DNA of 64,000 bases from Pseudomonas sp. CC120222-01a (GTDB lineage: Bacteria; Pseudomonadota; Gammaproteobacteria; Pseudomonadales; Pseudomonadaceae). Location of the stretch: the NCBI RefSeq assembly GCF_003097235.1, contig NZ_QEQQ01000013.1:1-64000 (forward strand), written 5' to 3'. Each line of letters opens with the position of its first letter. Position 1 is the first letter of the stretch. Position numbers and translations under genes: made by a program. Positions 1 through 11,365 of the stretch are shown piece by piece. The notes below the pieces were generated by a model that worked only from the letters and a program-made list of their open reading frames with translations, was not told the origin of the DNA and did no database searches.

Positions 1-960
1 GAGATCTTTTGCGACCAGTGGGGCCGGGTCAAGGTCAGCTTTCCCTGGGACCGGGAGAGCAAAAGCAACGAGTTCAGTTCCTGCTGGGTACGCGTGTCAC
101 AAGGCTGGGCTGGCGGCAGCTGGGGATCGATGGCCATCCCACGCATCGGCCAGGAGGTGATCGTCCAGTACCTCAACGGCGACCCTGATCAGCCGATCAT
201 CACCGGCCGCACCTACTGCGGTAACCAGCTGCCGCCATACGACCTGCCGGAACACAAGACCCGCATGACCATCAAGAGCCAGACCCACAAGGGTGATGGC
301 TACAACGAGCTGCGTTTCGAGGATGAACTGGGGCGGCAGGAAGTGTTCATCCATGCCGAGCGGGACCAGAACAATGTGGTCAAGCACGATGAGAGCACGC
401 AGATAGGCAACGACCGGGCCGAGCAGATTGGCCGCGATGAAACGATTTCGATTGGCCATGACCGCTGCGAAACCGTCGGTAACGATGAGCGCGTCACCGT
501 TGGTCAGGACCACTTCCTCAATGTTGGCCGCACCCAAAGGATCAATATTGCCAAGGACCGTTTCGAAACCGTCGGCAACCATCGCCATGACAAGATCACC
601 GCCAACTATCAGGTCCAGGTTGGCGGCAATCTCGAGCAACAGATCGAAGGGCATGCGGAACTGGAGGCACGAACGGAAATCCGCAGGCGCACCCGGCTTT
701 ATAGCCTGCGGGCGGCTGAAACCTTGGTTATCCAAGGCCCTGGTGGCTCCATTCGTATCGATGAGTCCGGCATCACGCTGGACAGCCCGACGATACGCCT
801 CAACGGAGCGGTGCACCAATCAATGGGGGGCTCCACTCATTCCTTCACCATCAATGGCGCACCTGTCAGCGGGGCCCCTCTGGATCGGCAGTGCGGGCGA
901 CGTCCCGACGGATCGTGCTCGCTGTCTGACTGCAACTGCATAGGAGCACCTGACGCATGA
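1..960 (+). CDS. vgrG: Type VI secretion tip protein VgrG, 3' part (5' end outside window)
   Basis: The reading frame is open from base 1, so this is the C-terminal 319 residues of a larger protein. It opens with DQWGRVKVSFPWDR, the typical gp5/OB-fold segment of VgrG, and continues into the regularly spaced G-N-D/GxD repeats (TQIGNDRAEQIGRDETISIG and similar) that form the triple-stranded beta-helix spike. VgrG trimers cap the Hcp tube and carry effectors into target cells. The C-terminal tail after about residue 255 is not spike-like and ends in a cysteine-rich stretch (CGRRPDGSCSLSDCNC), a plausible cargo or adaptor docking end. The stop overlaps the start of the DUF4123 gene by 4 bases (ATGA), which implies translational coupling. 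A GTG at 94 is only an internal codon. Confidence 0.95.
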   Translation, partial: EIFCDQWGRVKVSFPWDRESKSNEFSSCWVRVSQGWAGGSWGSMAIPRIGQEVIVQYLNGDPDQPIITGRTYCGNQLPPYDLPEHKTRMTIKSQTHKGDGYNELRFEDELGRQEVFIHAERDQNNVVKHDESTQIGNDRAEQIGRDETISIGHDRCETVGNDERVTVGQDHFLNVGRTQRINIAKDRFETVGNHRHDKITANYQVQVGGNLEQQIEGHAELEARTEIRRRTRLYSLRAAETLVIQGPGGSIRIDESGITLDSPTIRLNGAVHQSMGGSTHSFTINGAPVSGAPLDRQCGRRPDGSCSLSDCNCIGAPDA

Positions 961-1886
961 CGGGTTCATCTTCCGCGCCTATGCCCGACATCCACTTTGC
1001 CAGTGGCTTCCGCTTTCTCTTGCTGCTCAGTCGAGAGCTGGAGCATTCAGCCGTCCGCCCTGCGTCCATTTCACCGCAAGGTGAAGTAGTGCCTCCTTAC
1101 GCGCCGTCAGTGCTGGAGCTGATCGAGACCGTCACCGATCGCCCCCCTCACTCCTGGCCCTGGAAACGCAGCGTCATGGATGAGGAATACGAGTTCGGCC
1201 CATTGCTGGTGGACGTCAGCGATTCGCCAGAACTGCTTCGTCATGCCGTCACTGCCTGGATGCCCATTGGCGGCGCTATCGCCGTGGATGCAGAGGTCAG
1301 CGTCGATGAGCTTTCCGACCATTTCCACAGCCTGGTGCAATTCACCATGCCGGATCTGGGGGTGGCCACCCACCACATCACGCCCAATCACCTGAGTGCC
1401 TGGCTGGAGGCATTGGATCAGGCCAATCAAGCAGCGTGGCTGGGCCCGGTGTCGCGTTTGGCGTGGCGAGTCGACTGGGGGCCTGTCCATGAGTGGAAGA
1501 CACTTGAAAACACTCCGACCACAGCGCGTTCGAGGTCTGCCCTTCTGTTGTCGCTGCAAGAGCACGAGCTTGGCCGGCTGCAAGCGGGCTTGCACGAACA
1601 CTTCGTGCTCAGTCTTGCCCACGAACTGCTGACCACGCCCGCTCATACCGATCGCACGCTGGCGGAGATCCGTGAATGGATCGAAGCCCTGCTACCGCAA
1701 CTGGATGCACTCAACTTCAGCGACGAGACCGTTGCCGGTGATTTCATTCGCCTGGTCGCAGAGCACAGGTGGCTGATGAGTGATGCGCGGGCCGAGGCTA
1801 TCTACACCAACCTCGAAGAGTCACCGCAAGGCCGCCTTCGCGAGCTGCAAGCACTCATTCACAGCAAGGAAAACGCCCATGACTGA
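957..1886 (+). CDS. DUF4123 domain protein, T6SS effector adaptor/chaperone
   Basis: The 309-residue protein shows the DUF4123 layout. A hydrophobic LLVDVSDSPELL strand comes near residue 80, followed by a region ending in H-I-T-P-N-H-L and the GPVSRLAWRVD segment near residue 165. DUF4123 proteins (Tap-1/TEC type) bind a particular effector and load it onto the C-terminal end of the cognate VgrG. Its position between vgrG and a VasX-like toxin, with 4-base and 8-base overlaps on either side, is the usual arrangement for an adaptor. The assignment rests on weak sequence pattern plus strong context. No signal peptide or membrane segment is visible, so it should act in the cytoplasm. Confidence 0.75.
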   Translation: MTGSSSAPMPDIHFASGFRFLLLLSRELEHSAVRPASISPQGEVVPPYAPSVLELIETVTDRPPHSWPWKRSVMDEEYEFGPLLVDVSDSPELLRHAVTAWMPIGGAIAVDAEVSVDELSDHFHSLVQFTMPDLGVATHHITPNHLSAWLEALDQANQAAWLGPVSRLAWRVDWGPVHEWKTLENTPTTARSRSALLLSLQEHELGRLQAGLHEHFVLSLAHELLTTPAHTDRTLAEIREWIEALLPQLDALNFSDETVAGDFIRLVAEHRWLMSDARAEAIYTNLEESPQGRLRELQALIHSKENAHD

Positions 1887-4857
1887 CGCCTCCGTGAGCC
1901 GCGCCGCATCGCCCCCTGCCTGCAGTGCACGGGTAGCGATCCTGCCAGTGCGCTACGCCATCGTGCCACGTACCGGCGCTGCCCCGCCCTGCCGCTACAG
2001 CGATTCCGGCTTCGACCTGGAGCAAGGCTTCCCTCCACTGCAGCACTCCGCTTACACCCTGCGCGCTTTGCGCCCAGGCTACGTCTACGTGTTTATGAAA
2101 GGCAGCCAGGGCGAAAAGCTGGTCATCCACGAGTACGACGGTGAGGGCCAGTACAAGGAATTACGCTACCGATGCCTGGAGCACTATCAGCGGCGCGACC
2201 GCTACTTGTCCGGCCGGGCGGTGGGCTGGGTCTGGGCCGACACCGGCGAGGCCTGCGCCAAGGAAGTCTGGATCGCCTATAGCCCGCACCTGTGGACCAA
2301 CGCTGTGACCGCGCGCATCACCGGTTCGCTGGCCATGCGCAGACGGCACATGCGCCAGCTGAACATGGCCGAGCTGATTGACGGCAACCAGGTGCACTCC
2401 ACCCAGGCCCATGTGCTGCCGGTCAGCGCCCTGCAAACCTGGGTCGAGGACTTTAAGCCGGACGCCCAACGCATGTCGCTGAGCTGGAGCAGCCAGCCAC
2501 GCACCTCGGCGCTGTTCGCGGGCAGCCTGCACGCCGTTGCACGCCATTACCCCTACACCCAACCAAAGATTCCCGCCGTGGTGGTGCTCAGCGATGCCGA
2601 AGGCCTGGCGCTGGACCTGAGCCTGTCGGTGTCGGCCTACCAGCACCAGATGCGCGATTTGATGCCTTCCGAACAGCTGCCCCACACAAGACCGGCGCAG
2701 GGTACCGAGCAAGCCGATGTGCCGATGTGCTACCAGCTGGATGCCGAACGCCTCAGCCCACAGAGCCGCGACTTCCACCACCGCAACCTGGTGGCCACGT
2801 TGCTAAACAAGACCCTGGAAAGCATGTACCCGGCCGACAACCCGTCCTTGGGCACGGCAGCCCTGAGGATACGCCCGGACAGCCGACCGAAACCGCCTTA
2901 CGAGGAACGCTTCCGGGTGCTCACCCACCCAGACTATTCCGAGCAGGGCCATCGACTGGGACAGCGCATCGATACCGCCAAGTACCTTAAGTTTCTGGAG
3001 GAACGCGACGAACTGGAGTACCGCATCAGCCAGATGCGTGAACTGGCCTTGCAAGCCAGCAACGATCACGACGCCTGGCTGGCCACCGCCGAAGCCGGCC
3101 ATCTGGACGATCCGTACAGTCTGGCAGCCGCGCTGGCCTGCTATGACCGCGACGATCTCAGCTCCGCACGCGGGCTGGAAATGTCTCTGGCCCTGCTGAT
3201 TCACCCGATGGGCCAACCCGTACCCGGGACTGAAGAGCAGGACCTGCGGTTGCAGCGCCTGGAGCGCTGGCTGGACCAGCACGACAGCCCGCTGTACGAA
3301 GCGTTGGCGCCGTTCAACCCGTTTCGCGACAAGGCCGACTCGATCGGCACCTTGTTCGGTGCCACCGACAACGTCATCGAAGGTCTGGCTGGCCGATTTC
3401 CGGCTTATGCCGGTATCACTGACCTCACGGCTCAATCGGTCAGCACCGTGGTGCTCAAGCGCATGCACGGGAAGACGCGCTGGGATGCCAGCAACAGCCT
3501 ACGTCAGCAGGTGCAGGCTGCCGCGCGCGAAGCCAATGCCGAAAAAGCGTTGGGGCTGCTGGCGGCGCGGTACAACATCACCGACAAGCTGATTTTGGAG
3601 AACCCCTTCAGCCAGGAAGTAGAGAAATACCTGAAAAGCGGGATGGCGCAAGTTGAAGAAATGAAGCAATTGCGCGTCACGGGCAGTAGGAAAGTGATGC
3701 TGGAGATGACCACCACTTCTCGGGTAAAGCCAACGCTAATCGGGCTACTCACTTCTGGCGGGGGAGCTGGTTTAAATGCGGTGATGCTGTGGTTCAACAT
3801 ATTCGCATTGAAAGCGGCATACAAAAACTTACAGGATAATGACGAACAAGAATATGTAACAGGGTTTACAGCATCAGTTTTTGGAGTAATCGGCGCTGCG
3901 ACAGCGACACTAGTGAGCACACGCGCGACACAGAAAGCAATGATATTAAAGCTGGGACCTACTACTCCTGGAATGGCATTTGGTAATGGCGTTTTAAAAT
4001 TCCTGAGCAGCAATACGTTTGCTAGATTATCTGGATATCCAGCCATTTTACTGGGTTTCGCCTCAGACGTACAAAAATACAGAAGACAAAAAATAAATGG
4101 AAACGCGGATGCAGGGATATACACCTTAATGGGGGGATCCTCTGTTGCACTGGGCTCAATTCTGGCATTAGAGGGCGCGCTTGCCATCGCCGGCCCAACA
4201 ATCTTTATTCCCTTTGCTGGCTGGGGAGCGGCCGCAGTTGTGCTGCTTGGCACCGCGTTGATTGCAGGCGGGATGTACTTCCACCATAAAGCGCATGAAA
4301 AATTACACAGCCCGATAGAATTTTGGGCTGTCAGAAGTGTTTTTGGAACTCGTCAAAATGATGGAGAGTCGAGACTGGATGTGCCTTTAGATCATGAAAA
4401 AAAACTACCAAGCTTCCGGAGCGAAAACAAAGAAATCAAAGCGTGGTACGCAGCCTTCTATCTGCCACGTCTTCTCTCAAAGAATGACTCAATGAAATTG
4501 AACCTGAATGAAATGGATAGTGGCACTTTTAAAGTATGGTCCCCGCCCGATTGGAGGGCAACACTTCACGGCGACATGCCCGGCCACGCCACCCGCTTTG
4601 AATTTACTGTGCTCCTACCCGGCTTCGCTCTTGGCCATAGTAGCTGGCAATCAACTGCAAGCATGCTCAGCAGTAATAATACTAGAACCCCCAACGCCAT
4701 AACACCAACTTGCCACCTCACGCCAGCGGGGCTTGTCCTGAATTACAAAAAAACATGCAGTTCGCACTTCGGAGCAATGTTGGAAATAAGCTATCTCCCA
4801 GGCACCGGCATAGACGAAGAAGCCATGTCTACAACAAGCTTTATACTGGAAGGCTAG
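1879..4857 (+). CDS. VasX-like (BTH_I2691-type) T6SS pore-forming effector
   Basis: The 992-residue protein starts at ATG 1879, chosen because AAGGA lies at 1866-1870; longer upstream frames lack this support. The N-terminal 150 residues (ILPVRYAIVPR, YTLRALRPGYVYVF, VIHEYDGEGQY) match the VasX N-terminal region of membrane-acting T6SS toxins. A long helical middle follows, then several hydrophobic segments at about residues 620-650, 663-682 and 745-800, consistent with inner-membrane pore formation in the target cell. From about base 3600 onward the DNA becomes clearly AT-richer, with ATA, TTA and AAA codons that are rare upstream. This suggests that the toxic C-terminal module was exchanged by recombination. 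The likely immunity gene starts 4 bases after the stop. Confidence 0.85.
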   Translation: MTDASVSRAASPPACSARVAILPVRYAIVPRTGAAPPCRYSDSGFDLEQGFPPLQHSAYTLRALRPGYVYVFMKGSQGEKLVIHEYDGEGQYKELRYRCLEHYQRRDRYLSGRAVGWVWADTGEACAKEVWIAYSPHLWTNAVTARITGSLAMRRRHMRQLNMAELIDGNQVHSTQAHVLPVSALQTWVEDFKPDAQRMSLSWSSQPRTSALFAGSLHAVARHYPYTQPKIPAVVVLSDAEGLALDLSLSVSAYQHQMRDLMPSEQLPHTRPAQGTEQADVPMCYQLDAERLSPQSRDFHHRNLVATLLNKTLESMYPADNPSLGTAALRIRPDSRPKPPYEERFRVLTHPDYSEQGHRLGQRIDTAKYLKFLEERDELEYRISQMRELALQASNDHDAWLATAEAGHLDDPYSLAAALACYDRDDLSSARGLEMSLALLIHPMGQPVPGTEEQDLRLQRLERWLDQHDSPLYEALAPFNPFRDKADSIGTLFGATDNVIEGLAGRFPAYAGITDLTAQSVSTVVLKRMHGKTRWDASNSLRQQVQAAAREANAEKALGLLAARYNITDKLILENPFSQEVEKYLKSGMAQVEEMKQLRVTGSRKVMLEMTTTSRVKPTLIGLLTSGGGAGLNAVMLWFNIFALKAAYKNLQDNDEQEYVTGFTASVFGVIGAATATLVSTRATQKAMILKLGPTTPGMAFGNGVLKFLSSNTFARLSGYPAILLGFASDVQKYRRQKINGNADAGIYTLMGGSSVALGSILALEGALAIAGPTIFIPFAGWGAAAVVLLGTALIAGGMYFHHKAHEKLHSPIEFWAVRSVFGTRQNDGESRLDVPLDHEKKLPSFRSENKEIKAWYAAFYLPRLLSKNDSMKLNLNEMDSGTFKVWSPPDWRATLHGDMPGHATRFEFTVLLPGFALGHSSWQSTASMLSSNNTRTPNAITPTCHLTPAGLVLNYKKTCSSHFGAMLEISYLPGTGIDEEAMSTTSFILEG

Positions 4858-4861
4858 TAAT

Positions 4862-5755
4862 ATGGCGACACTATGGTTATTCACCCCTAATAGCGACTCG
4901 AAACACCCGCCAAAAATTGGTGGTCAGGTCACACAAATCGACCAACAGGTACTAACATTGAAAAACCCCTGGGTGACGGACTCCGTATTTATGGGCAAGC
5001 TCTATTTAGCCATGACACTAGCCCTCGGCGCCCTGCTCTATCCAGACATTTTAGACGATGAATTTCGGAAAGACATGTTTACCGACATACACTCAATTTT
5101 AATTTTTTGGCTGTGCCCTTTCATCTTCTCGCCTTTTTTGATCTACCGTATTTTCTATATCAAGAAGCTGTCCGCAGTTTATTTCAATCGATCAACCAAG
5201 AAAATTTATTATAAGCGCATAGGAAGACTATTCGTTTTCGACTGGCATAATGTCTGCGGCGGTGTTTTTAAACGAACCGAATTTGGCGGTTCATCCTTCA
5301 GCACCAGCTACGCCTTGGCCTTCGCCCCCCGTCGAGAGGATGGCACTCTCCACCAGCAAGACTGCCTCTGGACCGACAGCAACGAACCTACCGAACCCGA
5401 CATAAGATATGTCGCCGAAGTCTGGGAATACCTACGCCATTTCATGGATCACGGCCCCGACAAACTCCCTCCTCCAGGCGAACCCAACTGGTGGCACAGG
5501 CCGTTACACGCCATATGCCTCACACCAGCAGAGGCCTGGAACCATTACGCCCCTTGGCGCACCGGCGAGCCCGGAGAAATGCAAGGCAAAAAAAACTGGC
5601 AACTACCTTTCTGGGCAGTGCTCTTTCCCTACAACCTGTCAGTAGCCATCTGCTGGTACATCATCTGCCGCGTATTCAACGTTCGCGCAGCACCGCCACC
5701 GCCAGAGGCGTTCGAACAAGCCCCGATTCAACCCAGCAAGCGAAAACGCAAATGA
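4862..5755 (+). CDS. DUF6708-like membrane protein, probable immunity protein for the upstream effector
   Basis: The 297-residue protein follows the effector with GGAAGG at 4848-4853 as ribosome site. It has two N-terminal hydrophobic segments (about residues 44-62 and 75-98), a soluble middle with FGGSSFSTSYALAFAPR and PDIRYVAEVWEYLRHFM, and a third hydrophobic segment near residues 249-270, ending in a basic tail (PSKRKRK). This topology resembles DUF6708 proteins found beside T6SS effectors. The AT-rich composition continues from the effector C-terminus, as expected if toxin and immunity moved together. Inner-membrane location fits neutralisation of a pore-forming toxin. The immunity function is inferred from position and topology only. 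Confidence 0.6.
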   Translation: MATLWLFTPNSDSKHPPKIGGQVTQIDQQVLTLKNPWVTDSVFMGKLYLAMTLALGALLYPDILDDEFRKDMFTDIHSILIFWLCPFIFSPFLIYRIFYIKKLSAVYFNRSTKKIYYKRIGRLFVFDWHNVCGGVFKRTEFGGSSFSTSYALAFAPRREDGTLHQQDCLWTDSNEPTEPDIRYVAEVWEYLRHFMDHGPDKLPPPGEPNWWHRPLHAICLTPAEAWNHYAPWRTGEPGEMQGKKNWQLPFWAVLFPYNLSVAICWYIICRVFNVRAAPPPPEAFEQAPIQPSKRKRK

Positions 5756-5773
5756 GCACCGGCTGAGCAAAGC

Positions 5774-5796
5774 TTGGGCTGCCTGCAGCAGCCCAA
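5774..5796 (+). terminator. Hairpin downstream of the T6SS genes, possible terminator
   Basis: A perfect 9-bp stem (TTGGGCTGC at 5774-5782 with GCAGCCCAA at 5788-5796, loop CTGCA) lies 18 bases after the DUF6708 stop. There is no T-run on its 3' side, so intrinsic termination is uncertain. It may be an mRNA end-protecting hairpin. Confidence 0.4.
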
Positions 5797-5898
5797 TCAC
5801 TCAAAACATTGACCCAGATCGCTAGACTTCGCCTTTATCCCCTGACAAAGTAGGGAAAATCTCACGGACGAGAGCCCATAATCATGCAAGGCGATTCC

Positions 5899-6093
5899 AT
5901 GGCAATCGATTCCGTTCTGATCCGCATCCTCCGTGCTTTCACCTCATTCAACCAACGCCTGTTCCTGCGCCGCCTGAACAAGGAAGAGGTCAACCTCATC
6001 GACCACTACCGCACCCTGCCCGAACGCGATCGAATCGCCGTACGGTACATGTGCACGGCAATTCACAAAACCTCAATGAAACAGCCCGACTGA
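5899..6093 (+). CDS. Small basic hypothetical protein
   Basis: A 64-residue frame starting at ATG 5899, preceded by AAGG at 5888-5891 with 7-base spacing; an in-frame ATG at 5884 lacks such a site. The sequence is basic and helical (SVLIRILRAFTSFNQRLFL, then NKEEVNLIDHYRTLPERDR). I do not recognise a family. It stands alone between the T6SS island and the convergent tenA gene, with 13 bases separating their ends. It resembles short soluble helix-turn proteins but has no clear DNA-binding signature. Codon use is normal for the genome, so I regard it as a real gene of unknown function. Confidence 0.55.
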   Translation: MAIDSVLIRILRAFTSFNQRLFLRRLNKEEVNLIDHYRTLPERDRIAVRYMCTAIHKTSMKQPD

Positions 6094-6106
6094 AGCCAAC
6101 CGGCAC

Positions 6107-6766
6107 TCAGTCAACGCCATCCAGCCCCATCTGCCAGAAATCAGCCTCCAGCCGCGAAGCCTGGCCAAAAATCTGTGCCAGCTCCACAAACCGCTGCTCG
6201 GTCATGCTCCGTGCCGCCAGTTCATCCAGATGCTTGCGCGCCGCCGCGGCCACGCCCTGGTAGCCCTCGCCGGCATACTCGCCTATCCATTCCCGGTACG
6301 GGTGGTCGCTCAGGTCACCAATGCGTTCCGCCAGCGTGCGGCCGATCTCGGCGTAGCCGATCACGCACGGCGCCAACGCCACATGCAGTTCAAGCAGGTC
6401 ACCGGCCGCGCCGCAGTCGAGCACGTAACGGGTGTACGCCACGGTCGCCTGGTGCTCGGGGGCTGCCTGGATATCGGCCTGCGACAACCCCCAGCGTGCG
6501 CACAGGCGCAGGTGCAGTTCGGTCTCGTCGAGAATCGCCGCCAGGCCCGCCTGGGCGGCGCGGATGTCCGCCGGCAGGCGGCTCTTGTAGGCGGCCAGGG
6601 CCCAGGCGCGGGCGAACTGGATGAGGAACAGGTAGTCCTGGATCAGGTAGGTGCGGAAGGCTTCTTCCGACAGCGTGCCCTCGCCCATCTGCCGCACGAA
6701 GTCGTGATCGACATAGCTGTTCCACTGGCCGGCAGTGGCAGCCTTCAAACGCTCGAAAATATCCAT
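6107..6766 (-). CDS. tenA: TenA family aminopyrimidine aminohydrolase (thiaminase II)
   Basis: The 219-residue protein has the TenA signatures: FVRQMGEGTLSEEAFRTYLIQDYLFL near the N-terminus, then ETELH, and APCVIGYAEIG with the catalytic cysteine followed by Y and E. TenA converts amino-HMP and other thiamine breakdown products into HMP, feeding thiamine synthesis. The gene lies 2 bases after the stop of a second TenA-like gene, and both are downstream of a TPP riboswitch, which supports a thiamine-salvage role. Family length (about 220 residues) is complete. The presence of the cysteine distinguishes it from its upstream partner. Confidence 0.92.
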   Translation of the reverse strand: MDIFERLKAATAGQWNSYVDHDFVRQMGEGTLSEEAFRTYLIQDYLFLIQFARAWALAAYKSRLPADIRAAQAGLAAILDETELHLRLCARWGLSQADIQAAPEHQATVAYTRYVLDCGAAGDLLELHVALAPCVIGYAEIGRTLAERIGDLSDHPYREWIGEYAGEGYQGVAAAARKHLDELAARSMTEQRFVELAQIFGQASRLEADFWQMGLDGVD

Positions 6767-6768
6767 GC

Positions 6769-7416
6769 TTACGCCTCCTCGGTGTAAATGGCGTCGAAGA
6801 AGGCAAGCTCCAGTTCAACGGTACGTGCGTAGAAGTCACTGGCCAGTGCGGCCTCCTGGGGGCCGACACGGTCCAGTTCGGACTTCAGGAACGCAACGAA
6901 ATCGCAGAACGCCGGGTTGTCGTGCAGGGTGATCCATTCGGCATGGACGAAGTTGGCCGGCAACGGCTTGGGTGCCTTGAGGGCCCAGTCCAGGTACAGG
7001 CCTTCGGCAACGTTCAGCACGGCCAGCGCGGCGGCGTAGGAACGGGTGGCGGCAGCCTCGCGCATGATGGCCTTGAAACCGGCGGTAGGTGCGGTGTCTG
7101 CGGGCTCGGTGCGCTGCGCCGGGCTGACGTCCAAGGCTTCGAACGCACGCAGGAAATAGGTGTTCTCGTCGCTGGAGATCATCCCCGTGAAGCGGCCGAA
7201 ACGCAGGCGGGCTTCATAGGTATCAGCGGTGGCGATGGCGGCGCCGAGCAGGGTCAGGAAGCTATCGAGAAAGCGGTGGTCCTGGACCAGGTAGCGGACC
7301 ATGATCGGGTCGGCGACGCTGCCTGCGCAGAGTTCGGTGACGAAACGGTGGCCAACGGCGGCCGACCAGGTCGGTTGGTTCTGGCGTTGCAGGGTTTCAT
7401 GGAAGCGTTCGGTCAT
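6769..7416 (-). CDS. Second TenA/THI-4 family protein lacking the TenA_C cysteine
   Basis: The 215-residue protein starts at ATG 7416; a longer frame would run through the riboswitch and is rejected. It shows the TenA/PqqC-like all-helical fold pattern (FVTELCAGSVADPIMVRYLVQDHRFLDSF). At the position of the catalytic cysteine of the downstream paralogue it reads VLNVAEGLYLDW, so the cysteine is absent, as in TenA_E-type proteins. Such proteins act on related thiamine fragments or work with a different partner. The start codon lies just below a hairpin that contains its ribosome site, which ties it to riboswitch control. Function is inferred from family and regulation. Confidence 0.85.
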   Translation of the reverse strand: MTERFHETLQRQNQPTWSAAVGHRFVTELCAGSVADPIMVRYLVQDHRFLDSFLTLLGAAIATADTYEARLRFGRFTGMISSDENTYFLRAFEALDVSPAQRTEPADTAPTAGFKAIMREAAATRSYAAALAVLNVAEGLYLDWALKAPKPLPANFVHAEWITLHDNPAFCDFVAFLKSELDRVGPQEAALASDFYARTVELELAFFDAIYTEEA

Positions 7417-7421
7417 GGTGT

Positions 7422-7438
7422 GGCCTCGCAGTGAGGCC
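7422..7438 (-). promoter_or_regulatory. Hairpin sequestering the ribosome site of the tenA operon (expression platform)
   Basis: On the minus strand GGCCTC (7438-7433) pairs with GAGGCC (7427-7422) around a 5-base loop. The only Shine-Dalgarno-like sequence before ATG 7416, GAGG at 7427-7424, sits inside the stem. A competing GCCGG/CCGGC pairing lies just upstream. This is the arrangement expected for translational control by the TPP riboswitch. Confidence 0.6.
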
Positions 7439-7457
7439 GGCAAAGGCAGGTCCGGCA

Positions 7458-7706
7458 GTCCCATCCCTCCGCCGGCATTATCCGGATCAGGTTCTAGGCT
7501 TTGTACGAAAAGTGCCTGCGCGACGATCATGCTGCGTTGAAAACAGGCTCGGAATGCTCATTTGCAACCAGCAAACTCCGCTTCCTCGCCTGTTTTCGCC
7601 TTGCCTGATCGCCGCTCGGCGACTTTTCGTACAAACCCTAAGGGTCACCGCGCTGCAGCTGTCAGCGGTTTCTCAGCCCGTTGCCGGGCTCCCCTTGGTG
7701 GGCAAC
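7458..7706 (-). ncRNA. TPP riboswitch (THI box) with an insertion in its core
   Basis: Read on the minus strand, the 5' half (7706-7639) contains CAAGGGGAGCCC, a GCAA-capped P3 stem and the diagnostic GGGCTGAGA, then a P3a-like hairpin and GTGACCCTTA. The 3' half (7496-7458) contains GAACCTGATC, CGGATAATGCCGGCGGAGGGA and the closing P1 strand. These two halves form a complete THI box when joined (GACCCTTAGAACCTGATC). A 142-bp palindromic element separates them at the joint between helices P2 and P4. The riboswitch senses thiamine pyrophosphate and should repress the two tenA-type genes downstream. Whether the split aptamer still binds is unknown. Confidence 0.88.
7497..7638. mobile_element. 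142-bp MITE-like palindromic element inserted in the TPP riboswitch
   Basis: The element begins GGCTTTGTACGAAAAGT and ends with the inverted copy ACTTTTCGTACAAACCC (one mismatch in 17). It is flanked by TA (or CTA) on both sides, consistent with a short target duplication of the kind made by IS630- or IS5-type transposases. The interior is an imperfect palindrome across its whole length, centred on a perfect TTTGC-AACCA-GCAAA tip at 7561-7575. It has no coding capacity. Removing one flank copy plus the element restores a normal THI box, which is strong evidence for insertion. Confidence 0.85.
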
Positions 7707-7870
7707 ATGTATACAGCCCCCATCACCAATTGTCACCCACTCCATCACCGGAGTTGGGCCCCAACCCTGCCCAGTTTCGGGGGCCTACACCCGGTCCTTG
7801 ACACCCCATTATTTAGCGCACCTCAGGCGCCACAAGGAGTTGTTTAACAAAGTATTACCGAAACATCTGT

Positions 7871-7886
7871 TGGCACAGCCGTTGCT
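7871..7886 (+). promoter_or_regulatory. Sigma-54 (-24/-12) promoter of the multicopper oxidase gene
   Basis: TGGCAC-AGCCG-TTGCT matches the RpoN consensus exactly, with GG and GC separated by 10 bases. It lies 72 bases before ATG 7958. Such promoters need an enhancer-binding activator; a TTGTTTAACAA palindrome about 25 bases upstream is a possible site. Mn(II) oxidation in P. putida GB-1 is known to depend on the sigma-54 type response regulator MnxR, which fits this promoter. Confidence 0.8.
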
Positions 7887-7957
7887 CAGGCCCTTAAAAC
7901 CCGGCAATACGCCATTGATGGCCCATAGCCATTTAGCCGCGAGCGAGGCACCAGGCA

Positions 7958-11350
<3,393 letters not shown>

Positions 11351-11365
11351 CTGTTCCATCGAAAA

